In this document: positions 1-7,790 of the stretch, piece after piece
Position numbering within the stretch: the stretch's first letter is position 1
Layout: every line of letters starts with the position of its first letter
Assembly (NCBI GenBank): GCA_041612095.1
Contig: JBFJJW010000011.1
Span: 1-31,199, forward strand
Length of the DNA: 31,199 nucleotides
Source: Solimonas sp041612095
GTDB taxonomy: Bacteria; Pseudomonadota; Gammaproteobacteria; Nevskiales; Nevskiaceae
Reading direction: 5' to 3'
Position numbers and translations under genes: made by a program
The notes under the pieces: generated by a model
The model's input: only the letters and a program-made list of their open reading frames with translations
Database searches by the model: none
Told to the model about the DNA's origin: nothing

Positions 1-730
1 GCCACCAGATCGTGGTCAGGCACAGCAGCATGAAGACGACGGTCATGCCGACGCTGATGCCGATGCTGACGTCGGAGACGCCATAGAAGCTCCAGCGAAA
101 GCCGCTGATCAGGTAGACCACGGGGTTGAACAGCGTGATCGTTTGCCAGATCGGCGGCAGCATGCTGATCGAGTAGAAGCTGCCGCCGAGGAAGGTCAGC
201 GGCGTCACGATCATCAGCGGCACGATCTGCAGCTTCTCGAAGCTGTCGGCCCAGATGCCGATGATGAAGCCGAACAGGCTGAAGGTGACCGCGGTCAGCA
301 CCAGGAACAGCAGCATCCACACCGGATGGGCAATCTCGTAGGCCACGAACAGGCGCGCCGTCAGCAGGATCAGCAGCCCGAGCAGGATCGATTTGCTGGC
401 CGCCGCGCCGACATAGCCCAGCACTACCTCCATCCAGGATACGGGCGCAGACAGCAGTTCGTAGATCGTTCCCGACCACTTCGGCATGTAGATGCCGAAC
501 GAGGCATTGGAGATGCTCTCGCTGAGCAGCGACAGCATCACCAGTCCGGGGATGATGAAGGCGCCGTAGCTGATGCCATCGATATCCCCCATGCGCGAGC
601 CGATGGCGGCGCCGAACACGACGAAGTACAGCGAGGTCGACAGCACCGGCGAAGCGATGCTCTGCATCAGCGTGCGGAAGGTGCGCGCCATCTCAAAGCG
701 ATAGATGGCGCGAATCGCGTAGATATTCAT
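1..730 (-). CDS. ABC-2 type transporter permease (YadH-like), 3' part cut by window edge
   Basis: Membrane subunit of an ABC exporter, working with the ATPase encoded just upstream. Reading the minus strand from ATG at 730 gives a continuous frame to the window edge (243 codons, starting MNIYAIRAIYRFEMARTFRT). It has hydrophobic segments at about residues 25-45, 58-75, 95-125, 135-160, 170-190 and 225-243. The pattern matches ABC-2 permeases of the YadH/DrrB type, including the conserved stretch PLTFLGGSFYSISMLPPIWQ. E. coli YadH is about 256 residues, so only a few C-terminal residues are probably missing. The start codon overlaps the ATPase stop in an ATGA junction (727-730), which implies translational coupling and fixes the start. 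The substrate cannot be read from the sequence; known relatives export drugs, polysaccharides or lipids. Confidence 0.9.
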   Translation of the reverse strand, partial: MNIYAIRAIYRFEMARTFRTLMQSIASPVLSTSLYFVVFGAAIGSRMGDIDGISYGAFIIPGLVMLSLLSESISNASFGIYMPKWSGTIYELLSAPVSWMEVVLGYVGAAASKSILLGLLILLTARLFVAYEIAHPVWMLLFLVLTAVTFSLFGFIIGIWADSFEKLQIVPLMIVTPLTFLGGSFYSISMLPPIWQTITLFNPVVYLISGFRWSFYGVSDVSIGISVGMTVVFMLLCLTTIWW

Positions 731-1653
731 GGCCGCGCCCTCACCAGGCTGACGAAGATGTCTTCCAGAGAACTCTGGCTGGACTGCAGTTCCTTGAAGT
801 CGATGCCGTGCTTGTCCAGCCGCCGCAGCAGTTCGGCAATGCCGGTGTCGTCGCTCTGCGCGTCGAAGGTGTAGGTCAGCGTGCTGCCTTCGCCCGACAG
901 CTCCAGCGGCTGACTGCCGAGCTCCGCCGGAATGCTGGCCAGGGGTGTTTTCAGCTGCAGCGTCAACTGCTTCTTGCCCAGCTTGTGCATCAATGCGTGC
1001 TTGTCTTCGACCAGAATCAGCTCGCCCTTGCTGATGACGCCGATGCGGTCCGCCATCTCCTCGGCTTCTTCGATGTAATGTGTGGTCAGAATCACGGTGA
1101 CGCCACGGGCGCGCAGTCCGCGCACCATCTCCCACATGTCATGCCGTAGCTCGACGTCAACGCCCGCACTCGGCTCGTCGAGGAACAGGATCGTCGGCTC
1201 ATGCGACAGCGCCTTGGCAATCATCACCCGGCGCTTCATGCCGCCGGACAGGGTCATGATCTTGGCGTCGCGCTTGTCCCACAGCGAGAGGTCGCGGAGG
1301 ATCTTCTCCAGCAGCGCCGGGTTGCGCGGCTTGCCGAACAGGCCGCGGCTGAAGTTCACGGTCGCCCAGACGGTTTCGAAGGCGTCCGTGGTCAGCTCCT
1401 GCGGCACCAGGCCAATCTTGGCGCGCGCGGCGCGAAAGTCGGTGACGATGTCGTGACCGTCAGCCACCACACTGCCGGAACTGGGCTTGACCAGGCCGCA
1501 GATCGTGCCGATCAGCGTGGTCTTGCCTGCGCCATTGGGCCCCAGCAGCGCAAAGATCTCACCACGGCGTATGTCGAGGTTGATCTGTTTCAGCGCCTGG
1601 AAACCGGTGGCGTAGGTCTTGTCGAGATCGCGTACGGAGATGATCGGCTGCAC
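727..1653 (-). CDS. ABC transporter ATP-binding protein (YadG-like)
   Basis: Cytoplasmic ATPase that powers export through the adjacent ABC-2 permease. The 308-residue product equals the usual YadG length. Walker A is GPNGAGKT (residues 38-45), the ABC signature is LSGGM (135-139), Walker B is ILFLDE (155-160, catalytic E160), and the H-loop is TTHYIEEAEE (H192). The C-terminal 100 residues form the accessory region typical of DrrA/YadG-type exporters. The start is GTG at 1653, preceded by GGGAGG four bases upstream, which is a strong ribosome binding site. The stop overlaps the permease start by four bases, so the two genes form an operon. Multidrug, polysaccharide or other lipid-linked export are all possible; nothing nearby decides between them. 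Confidence 0.93.
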   Translation of the reverse strand: MQPIISVRDLDKTYATGFQALKQINLDIRRGEIFALLGPNGAGKTTLIGTICGLVKPSSGSVVADGHDIVTDFRAARAKIGLVPQELTTDAFETVWATVNFSRGLFGKPRNPALLEKILRDLSLWDKRDAKIMTLSGGMKRRVMIAKALSHEPTILFLDEPSAGVDVELRHDMWEMVRGLRARGVTVILTTHYIEEAEEMADRIGVISKGELILVEDKHALMHKLGKKQLTLQLKTPLASIPAELGSQPLELSGEGSTLTYTFDAQSDDTGIAELLRRLDKHGIDFKELQSSQSSLEDIFVSLVRARP

Positions 1654-1721
1654 GCAGCCTCCCGGTGGAGTCGGATTGGAACGAGCGCGATTGTATTGCG
1701 GTGAACGCGGCCGTTTTCAAG

Positions 1722-2441
1722 CTAGCGGCAGCGTATCGGCCGCAGATCCGGCGTTTCCTTGAGCTCGATCAGGCGTTTTCGAATATCAGTCGCAACCGGG
1801 GTCTGCGGGAACTGCTGCACGAAGCCGCTGAGCTCGCGCTCGACGCTGGCCGCGTCATCGCAGGCACATACGCCCAGCGCAACTGCTTCCTCGAGGTCGC
1901 GCAGGGTCTGCTGGGTATGGCCGGCGTAGGCTTGCGGATAGCGCGCCGCGTAATCCCGCCATTGCGCATACAGCGTCGGCAGGATGTTCTCGCCGAAGCG
2001 CACGCAGGGCGTGGGGCGCGTGCCCAGACTCAGGTAGCGGGGCAGGTGTTCATCGCTCCACAGCGCGGCATAGATCGTGAAGAACGCCTGGTCTTCCGCG
2101 CGACCCTTGCGTTGCGCCAGCGACTGCAGGAACGCAGCGTCAGGCTGGGCATAGACATCGTACCCCCGCGAGAAATGAAAGCCCGGCAGGTCCGCCGGCA
2201 GCTGCGTGTAGCGGGCCTCGTCCAGGGTCTCGATCCAGGCCTTGTCGCCTGCGGCAAGCTGCATCATCGCGTCCTGAGCGGCCTCGGAAGCGCGCAGCAG
2301 CGGTTCCAGCGAGATCGGCTCCGGCGCCGCCTCGACCCGCGCCAGCTCCGCACGATAGGCGGCCAGCGCCGGTGGCTCGGCGGTGGCCAGAGCCAGGCTG
2401 GCCGGGAGCAGCAGTAAAGCGATCAGCGTTCGAAATGACAC
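1722..2441 (-). CDS. Secreted protein of unknown function with four cysteines, downstream of opgD-like gene
   Basis: I do not recognise this 239-residue protein. It begins with a clear Sec signal peptide (MSFRTLIALLLLPASLALAT, cleavage likely near residue 20-21). The mature part is mostly alpha-helical in character and rich in Ala, Leu and Glu. It contains exactly four cysteines (C146, C192, C194, C238), compatible with two disulfides in the periplasm. No lipobox or membrane segment follows the signal. The start is GTG at 2441 with GGAG eight bases upstream, and no good ATG alternative exists. It lies 21 bp after the OpgD-like gene on the same strand and is probably cotranscribed, which suggests a periplasmic partner role. 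That role is inference from position only. Confidence 0.75.
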   Translation of the reverse strand: MSFRTLIALLLLPASLALATAEPPALAAYRAELARVEAAPEPISLEPLLRASEAAQDAMMQLAAGDKAWIETLDEARYTQLPADLPGFHFSRGYDVYAQPDAAFLQSLAQRKGRAEDQAFFTIYAALWSDEHLPRYLSLGTRPTPCVRFGENILPTLYAQWRDYAARYPQAYAGHTQQTLRDLEEAVALGVCACDDAASVERELSGFVQQFPQTPVATDIRKRLIELKETPDLRPIRCR

Positions 2442-2462
2442 CGGGGCGGCTCCGTATCGGGT

Positions 2463-4049
2463 TTAGTACAGCTGACGCTGATCCAGCGGCGGCGGGGTCC
2501 ATTGATAGACCCAGGTCTCGCTCAGCGTGTTCTTGCCCTGTCTCAGATACAGGCGCAGGTCGATAGGTTCCAGCGAATCGTCCGGGCGCAGGTCGAACAG
2601 CGCGCGATAGCCGCGGATCGGCTCCAGCGGCCGCGCCGACGTAATCTCGATGCCTCCACGCGAGGCGGTGATGACCGGCTCGACGCCGCTGTTGGCAGGC
2701 AGATCGGCCAGCACGCCGCCGGCGAAATCCACTGCAAAGCGCCAGGAGTAGTACTCGCGCTTGCGACCGATGACGCCACCCAGCCCGGTGCGGGTCGCTT
2801 GCACCGTCGCCAGCGGCGGCCGTGCCGGCGTCACCGCGCCCCAGTACAGGCGGTAGGCGAACAGCAGTTCCTCGCCAGGCGTGACCGGCTTCTCCGGGTT
2901 CCAGTAGGCCACGATGTTGTCGAAGGTTTCGTCATTGGTGGGAATCTCCACCAACTGCACTGCGCCCTTGCCCCAGTCGCCCTTGGGTTCGACCCAGAGG
3001 CTGGGGCGGCGGTCGTACCAGACGCCGTCGTCCTGATAGTTGGCGAAGTCGCGATCACGCTGCATCAGGCCAAAGCCGCGCGGACTCTGGTCCAGGTAGG
3101 AGTTGACGCGCAGCGTGCGCGGATTGACCAGCGGACGCCAGATCCATTCACCGCTGCCGGTATGCAGGGCGAGGCCGTCCGAATCATGTATCTCCGGGCG
3201 GAAGTCATAGGCCAGGCGACGGTCGTTCTCGCCGGTCTGGTACATGCTGGTCAGCGGCGCGATGCCCAGCCGCTCTATCGATTTGCGCGGGTACAGGGCG
3301 GCATCGACTTCCATCAGCAGGGTCTCGCCGGGGCGGATGCCAAACCGATATGCGCCGGTTACGCTGGGGGAGTCGAGCAGCGCATAGACCACCAGTTCGT
3401 CAGGGTCCGACTTCGGTTGCTCCAGCCAGAACGCCTTGAAGCGCGGGAACTCCTCGGCGCGCGCCAGCCCGGTATCCACCGCCAGGCCGCGCGCCGACAA
3501 GCCGTACTGCTTCTGCCCGCCAACGGCGCGGAAGTAGGAGGCGCCAAGAAAGGCCACGATGTCTCGCTGCCAGTCGCTGTGGTGCTGCACGCGGAAGCCG
3601 GCATACCCCAGATCATGGGGGACGCGCTTGACCTGGGTGCCGCGGGTATCGAACTGGCTCTGGTCGTACTCGACCGCCTCAGCGACACCCCCGTCGACCC
3701 GGTACAGGTGCACCGGTTGCTTGAAGTACAGGCCGAGGTGAAACATCTCGACGCGAAACGGTGATTTCGGATCCTTGGCCCACAGCGCCTTGTCGCGCTT
3801 GAAGCGCAGCTTCTGGTAGTCGTCCCAGGAGATCTGGTCCAGCACCTTTGGCAGCGCCGGCGCGATGTCGGCGTAGGCCTGTTCGGCCTGATGGCGGGCC
3901 TCGCCCTTGAGCCAGGCATAGTCGAAGGGGCGGTTGGCTGCGGGGGCCTGCGCGGCCGCCATGCGCGCCTGCAGCAGCGCGCCGCTGGGGAGTCCATAGG
4001 CGGCCAGTAGGCTACCGGCTCGCAAAAGGTCGCGACGGGTGATGGCCAT
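2463..4049 (-). CDS. opgD: Periplasmic glucan biosynthesis protein, MdoG/OpgD family, Tat-exported
   Basis: Member of the MdoG/OpgG/OpgD family, which shapes the backbone of osmoregulated periplasmic glucans. From ATG at 4049 the protein is 528 residues, close to E. coli OpgD (about 550). The N-terminus MAITRRDLLRAGSLLAAYG carries a twin-arginine motif (TRRDLLR) and a hydrophobic stretch, then AAAQA as a likely cleavage region. OpgD is the Tat-exported member of the family, whereas OpgG uses Sec, so D is the better match. Family-typical segments follow, such as FRVEMFHLGLYFKQPVHLYR near the N-terminus and FAYRLYWG and WRFAVDFAGG in the C-terminal immunoglobulin-like domain. A longer reading from 4100 is possible, but it would put 17 unlikely residues before the Tat signal and its start lies on a candidate -10 box. 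No opgH glucosyltransferase is in the window. Confidence 0.88.
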   Translation of the reverse strand: MAITRRDLLRAGSLLAAYGLPSGALLQARMAAAQAPAANRPFDYAWLKGEARHQAEQAYADIAPALPKVLDQISWDDYQKLRFKRDKALWAKDPKSPFRVEMFHLGLYFKQPVHLYRVDGGVAEAVEYDQSQFDTRGTQVKRVPHDLGYAGFRVQHHSDWQRDIVAFLGASYFRAVGGQKQYGLSARGLAVDTGLARAEEFPRFKAFWLEQPKSDPDELVVYALLDSPSVTGAYRFGIRPGETLLMEVDAALYPRKSIERLGIAPLTSMYQTGENDRRLAYDFRPEIHDSDGLALHTGSGEWIWRPLVNPRTLRVNSYLDQSPRGFGLMQRDRDFANYQDDGVWYDRRPSLWVEPKGDWGKGAVQLVEIPTNDETFDNIVAYWNPEKPVTPGEELLFAYRLYWGAVTPARPPLATVQATRTGLGGVIGRKREYYSWRFAVDFAGGVLADLPANSGVEPVITASRGGIEITSARPLEPIRGYRALFDLRPDDSLEPIDLRLYLRQGKNTLSETWVYQWTPPPLDQRQLY

Positions 4050-4098
4050 GTTCGCAGTCTCGAATGTAGGGGTTCCCGGGCGCGTGCCCGACCGCGCC

Positions 4099-4104
4099 AT
4101 TATC
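4099..4104 (-). promoter_or_regulatory. Candidate -10 box for the opgD-like gene
   Basis: On the minus strand this reads GATAAT, five of six matches to the sigma-70 -10 consensus, about 50 bases upstream of the chosen ATG at 4049. No convincing -35 hexamer is visible at 16-18 bases, so this is tentative. If correct, it rules out the longer reading that starts at 4100. Confidence 0.3.
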
Positions 4105-4190
4105 GGATGCAGTGCTTGCCGATGGCGAGCGCCGCGCGCGCATCCTCGCCAGCGTGCGGTGACAGCCGCTGGAACGGAGCACCGGAAACG

Positions 4191-4218
4191 ACAATGCCCC
4201 GGCAGACCGGGGCATTGT
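4191..4218 (-). terminator. Strong hairpin terminator after the M36 protease gene
   Basis: A perfect 12-bp stem (ACAATGCCCCGG, 4191-4202, pairing with 4207-4218) closes a CAGA tetraloop. It lies 23 bases past the protease stop codon on the minus strand. The sequence after the stem on that strand is CGTTTCC, so the U-tract is poor. The hairpin strength and position still favour a terminator that separates the protease from opgD. Confidence 0.7.
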
Positions 4219-4241
4219 TGGCTCGAACCGCGAAGCGCGGA

Positions 4242-7200
4242 CTAGCCCGCGGCAAACCTGCGCAGCGGGCCGGCCATCCAGGCGCGGCGCCGTGCCAACG
4301 CCAGACCGAGCAAGGGCAGCAACAGGCCAAGGCCCAGGGCGCCGCCGCCGAAGCGGCCGCCGTCGCTGCTGCCGCCGCCGGTCGTGCCGCCGCCAGTACC
4401 GCCGCCGCTGGTCTTGCAGACGAACTCGGTGTAGTCCTCGACGACGCCGACCAGATCCTCGCTGGAGCGCGCGGGCGCAACGGCGTTGAGGCCGGCGCCA
4501 CGCTTGGCGAAGCCTGCGGAGCAGCGGCGATAGTCTTCAAAGTCGGTGGCCAGCACCACCGAAAGCACCGCATCGCGCGCTTCGGTGTAGGTGGCATCTG
4601 CCGGGGTCATCTTCAGGCCGCCGATGATGTAGTCCTGCATGCGCGTCTGCGCCTGCAGCAGCGTGTGGCGCGGATCGTTCAGCAGGGCGGCGTAGCACTC
4701 GAACATCATGTTGGCCCACAGCTCGCCGGCGTTGTGTACCTCCGAGTTGCTGGCGCCGGCACCGCCGTCAGGCGTCGGCTCGCCATCGGAGATGTGCTTG
4801 AACGTGAAGGCATTGAGCGCAAAGTTAGTGGAGTACGGTGCGCGCCGGATGCCGGCGAAGAAGTTGTTCACGACATAGCCGGCGAGACCATACGCACCCT
4901 GATAGGCGGCGTTGCCCGGCACCAGACGATCGTCCTGGCGTACGGCCAGCATGAAGGCGCTGATATCGCCCCAGCCTTCGCTCATGGCGCCGGACTGCTG
5001 GCTGCTGGAGTCGGTGAGGCGGTGATGCACGTAGTGGAAGAACTCGTGCGCCACGATCTGGTTGTCGAGCGTGCCGTCGAGATCCTGTGAAGGCTGGCGC
5101 TCCATGTGCACGCTGACCTCGCCGTTGGCCAGCGCTGCCTTGATGGCTTCACCGTCGATGCGGCGGATCATGACCGACGGAATGTTGTACAGGGCGTCCG
5201 TCGGATTGACCGGCAAGCCGCTCACCGGAATATCGGCATTGCCCATGACGATCGGTTCGCCGTCGGTGTTGTTGACGACGATCATGCCGACCGCGCCGGA
5301 CAGCACCGCGAACTGCACCTTGGTGGTGAAATTGCAGCTGCCGCGGTCAATCAGCGCGATGTTGCCGGCCAGCGAAGCCTGCGGAGGGGCGGGCAGCGAA
5401 GGCACGCCAACCGGCAGACCCGGGTCGGGAATCGGCAAAGCCTCGCCACAGCCGTCCGTGGGGGATACGCCACTGCCATCATCGGCCAGTACCACGGCAG
5501 CTGTGACGTCATAGTCGTCGGGGCCGAAGCCTGCGGCTGCGAATCTCAGCGGTCCGCTGTCGGCCGGCGCGGTCACCCGGACTTCACCGATGGCCGGACC
5601 GTCAAACAGGTACTGCTGCATCGTCGGCGAGGAGCCGTCCGAAGGCGTCGACATGTTGGCGTTGTTGCGGCCGGAGGCATCCTGGCCCTGCGCCTTCAGG
5701 CGGTCGCCTTCTTCGCCGCCACGACCGTAGTTGTCGTTCTGGGCATTGCCGGAGGCCTCGTCGAAGCCGTGGTTGTACCACCAGTCGTGCAGCCAGTTGT
5801 TGATGTAGAACAGGTTGACGACCGCCGCCGCCTGCGCGTTGGCGTTGGCCGGGTTCTCGTCCGGCTCTATCGGGTAGTCGAAGGTATTGGCGCCAGTGGG
5901 TGCCGGGCGCATGTCACCCAGCTCGGGATTGCAGGTGTTGAGCGGGTTCGAGATCAGGCCCGACACCGGCGTGTCGAATACATCGAGGCAGGCGTCCACG
6001 TTGTTGCCCAGGGTTTCAGTGGCGCCGTCTTCCAGCCAGGGGTCGCCGGTGATGATGCCGGCGTGCTCCAGGGTCACCAGATTGGTGGGAACGCCGACGC
6101 GCTGCAGTTCGTCGGTCGGGTTGGCCCCGGTGAACGGCGTATAGCCGTTGCCCAGCGGCGAGTCGTATGGCATGTGGTTGCCATCCGGTTCAGCAAACAC
6201 GCGGTAGCTGTAGGCGGCGTTCGCCTTCAGGTTCTTGCGATGCAGCACGCGACCATCATTGGCCGATACCACCATTGCGTAGGCAATCAACTGGTTATTG
6301 CTCCGCGCCTTGGCGAACAGTTCGATCAGATAGGCCGGCTCCAGACCGTTAACGGTCGGGTAGTACAGGCGCTTTACGCGCGGGGCGCGTTCGAAGCTGT
6401 GGCTGCCGACGAGGGTCGGGCGCGAGTACAGCTCCCAGGCGCCGCGTGTTTCGGCGAGGTTCAGCGTGGCGGCGCTGAGCGTGCCGCCGAGGTTGACCCA
6501 AGCGGCGGCGATGGCCTGCGGCGCGGTCTTGATGAACTGCGGCGCACCGATCGTGGCCGGGTTGTAGTTGGTGGCGAAATAGCCGGACACCGCCACCGGC
6601 TTGTAGGCGCGATCCAGCAGCACGTTCAGCGAGCGATGGTAGACCTCCAGTCCGTTGACGCGCTGCCGGAAGCGCACCACCGCCGGGCCGTTGCCGTTGA
6701 ACTGGGCATTGAAGACTGCGGCCTGATCGATCATCGCCGGCGTCAGCTTCAGCTGCTTCGATTCAGTGCGCAGATGCGCGCGCGCGCTTTCGATCAGCAG
6801 CTGCTGCGGGGTCAACGCGCCGACCGTCGCGGCTTGCGTGTCGGCCTTGGCCCACAGGAACGTGGTCTGCCCCAGCGTGCGATCGTACAGCGACGACTGC
6901 AGGCGGCCGCCGAGATCGGCAGGCAGTGCACCCATTGCCGGCGTTGCCGTGCTGCGGAACAGGTCGAAGTTGGCCAGCCCCGGCAGTTCCGGGTGCTTGA
7001 TGCCGCCCTGGCCCGAGGTCGCGGTGGAGTGGGCGAGTGCCTTGCTCGGCGCCGCCAGGCAGCTTGCCGGCTCGCTGGCGGTCAGCGTCAGCTTGCCGCG
7101 ATAGGGTGTCGGCTCGCTGGCGAAGAACGGGCAGACGACAGCGGTATAGGTCCCGGCCTCCGGGTTGTTGGTGCCGACGTTCTCCTGCGGGCTGCCGCCG

Positions 7201-7634
7201 TCGCTGGAGCCGACCAGTTCCCCGTCGTGATAGACGCTCAGGACCAGATCGGGGTCGTTGACGGTGCCGGAGGGATCCGGGCTGCCGCCTTCCCATTCGA
7301 CATGAAAATCCGCCTTGACGCTGATGCTGTCGTAGATGCCCGCAGGAACCGTGAGGTTGACGACATGCGCATCGTCCGCGCCTTCAGGCGGGCAGGGAAT
7401 CGAGGCATCGGCTCCGGCCAGGCTGCCGAGGCTGCCCGCGCTGCCGAGCCCGGAGCCGCCGGGGAGGGCGGTGCCCGTCCATTCGATGACCAGCACCTCG
7501 TCGGGTTGCGTGGGCAGCGCCACGTCGTGCGACGCCGGATCGGATGCGAAGGCGATGCCGTTGATCAGGGCCAAGCCCGTCAGGCCGAGCAGCGCCAGTG
7601 GCGCGGAGCAATGCTGTTTCATCGGAAGGGACAT
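4242..7634 (-). CDS. Secreted M36 (fungalysin-type) zinc metalloprotease with PA insert and GlyGly-CTERM-like tail
   Basis: Large extracellular or surface protease, 1130 residues. Order of parts: signal peptide (about 5-31); PPC-like beta domain with bound-Cys pattern (about 85-190); propeptide-like region (about 270-470); M36 catalytic region starting near 600 (NNWLHDWWYNHGFDEASGN); inserted PA domain (about 745-845); and the zinc motif HEFFH (H863, E864, H867) with the third ligand E886 in SEGWGD. The C-terminus is a Gly/Thr/Ser-rich linker (1076-1099), a hydrophobic helix (about 1100-1114) and RRR, resembling GlyGly-CTERM tails processed by rhombosortase. All catalytic residues are present, so it should be active. 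Two starts are possible: ATG at 7634, with AGGA almost touching it, or ATG at 7622 (MKQHCSAP), with the same AGGA twelve bases upstream. The second gives a more normal signal peptide. The gene stands alone, bounded by hairpins on both sides. Confidence 0.92.
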   Translation of the reverse strand: MSLPMKQHCSAPLALLGLTGLALINGIAFASDPASHDVALPTQPDEVLVIEWTGTALPGGSGLGSAGSLGSLAGADASIPCPPEGADDAHVVNLTVPAGIYDSISVKADFHVEWEGGSPDPSGTVNDPDLVLSVYHDGELVGSSDGGSPQENVGTNNPEAGTYTAVVCPFFASEPTPYRGKLTLTASEPASCLAAPSKALAHSTATSGQGGIKHPELPGLANFDLFRSTATPAMGALPADLGGRLQSSLYDRTLGQTTFLWAKADTQAATVGALTPQQLLIESARAHLRTESKQLKLTPAMIDQAAVFNAQFNGNGPAVVRFRQRVNGLEVYHRSLNVLLDRAYKPVAVSGYFATNYNPATIGAPQFIKTAPQAIAAAWVNLGGTLSAATLNLAETRGAWELYSRPTLVGSHSFERAPRVKRLYYPTVNGLEPAYLIELFAKARSNNQLIAYAMVVSANDGRVLHRKNLKANAAYSYRVFAEPDGNHMPYDSPLGNGYTPFTGANPTDELQRVGVPTNLVTLEHAGIITGDPWLEDGATETLGNNVDACLDVFDTPVSGLISNPLNTCNPELGDMRPAPTGANTFDYPIEPDENPANANAQAAAVVNLFYINNWLHDWWYNHGFDEASGNAQNDNYGRGGEEGDRLKAQGQDASGRNNANMSTPSDGSSPTMQQYLFDGPAIGEVRVTAPADSGPLRFAAAGFGPDDYDVTAAVVLADDGSGVSPTDGCGEALPIPDPGLPVGVPSLPAPPQASLAGNIALIDRGSCNFTTKVQFAVLSGAVGMIVVNNTDGEPIVMGNADIPVSGLPVNPTDALYNIPSVMIRRIDGEAIKAALANGEVSVHMERQPSQDLDGTLDNQIVAHEFFHYVHHRLTDSSSQQSGAMSEGWGDISAFMLAVRQDDRLVPGNAAYQGAYGLAGYVVNNFFAGIRRAPYSTNFALNAFTFKHISDGEPTPDGGAGASNSEVHNAGELWANMMFECYAALLNDPRHTLLQAQTRMQDYIIGGLKMTPADATYTEARDAVLSVVLATDFEDYRRCSAGFAKRGAGLNAVAPARSSEDLVGVVEDYTEFVCKTSGGGTGGGTTGGGSSDGGRFGGGALGLGLLLPLLGLALARRRAWMAGPLRRFAAG

Positions 7635-7691
7635 TCCTGCGTTAGTTGATCGTTCCGCCGCATCCAGCGGCAGACCCGGTGCTCGGGCGAT

Positions 7692-7740
7692 GGGTGGAGT
7701 AAGCCGCGCGACGTAAGGCCTATCCTACGCGAGTCCACCC
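7692..7740. repeat. Palindromic intergenic element (REP-like)
   Basis: Arms GGGTGGA (7692-7698) and TCCACCC (7734-7740) are exact inverted copies. Inside them CGTA and TACG (about 7712-7715 and 7727-7730) also pair, so the 49-base unit can fold into a long interrupted stem. The outer arms resemble the GGGTGGA...TCCACCC class of interspersed palindromes known in many proteobacteria. Only one copy is in this window, so repetition in the genome is not shown. It lies in the leader of the protease gene. Confidence 0.4.
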
Positions 7741-7756
7741 CGAATGAACGCCAATG

Positions 7757-7778
7757 AAAACCCCCAGCGCGCTGGGGG
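7757..7778 (-). terminator. Rho-independent terminator of the RND efflux operon
   Basis: The sequence CCCCCAGCGCGCTGGGGG (7761-7778) is an 18-bp palindrome that folds as a 7-bp G/C stem with a CGCG loop. On the minus strand it is followed directly by TTTT (7760-7757). It begins 13 bases after the stop codon of the pump gene. Stem, U-tract and position all fit an intrinsic terminator for the operon. Confidence 0.85.
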
Positions 7779-7790
7779 TCAGGGTAGGCC

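Noticed and set aside
2502..3764. Plus-strand frame of 420 codons opposite the opgD-like gene
   Set aside because: No recognised motif, and the composition is typical of an antisense shadow; the minus-strand gene is intact.
5106..7649. Plus-strand open frame of 847 codons opposite the M36 protease gene
   Set aside because: Its translation is a low-complexity mix of Arg, Gly, Val and His with no family motif. The minus strand encodes a complete protease with all zinc ligands. Long antisense frames are expected at this GC content.
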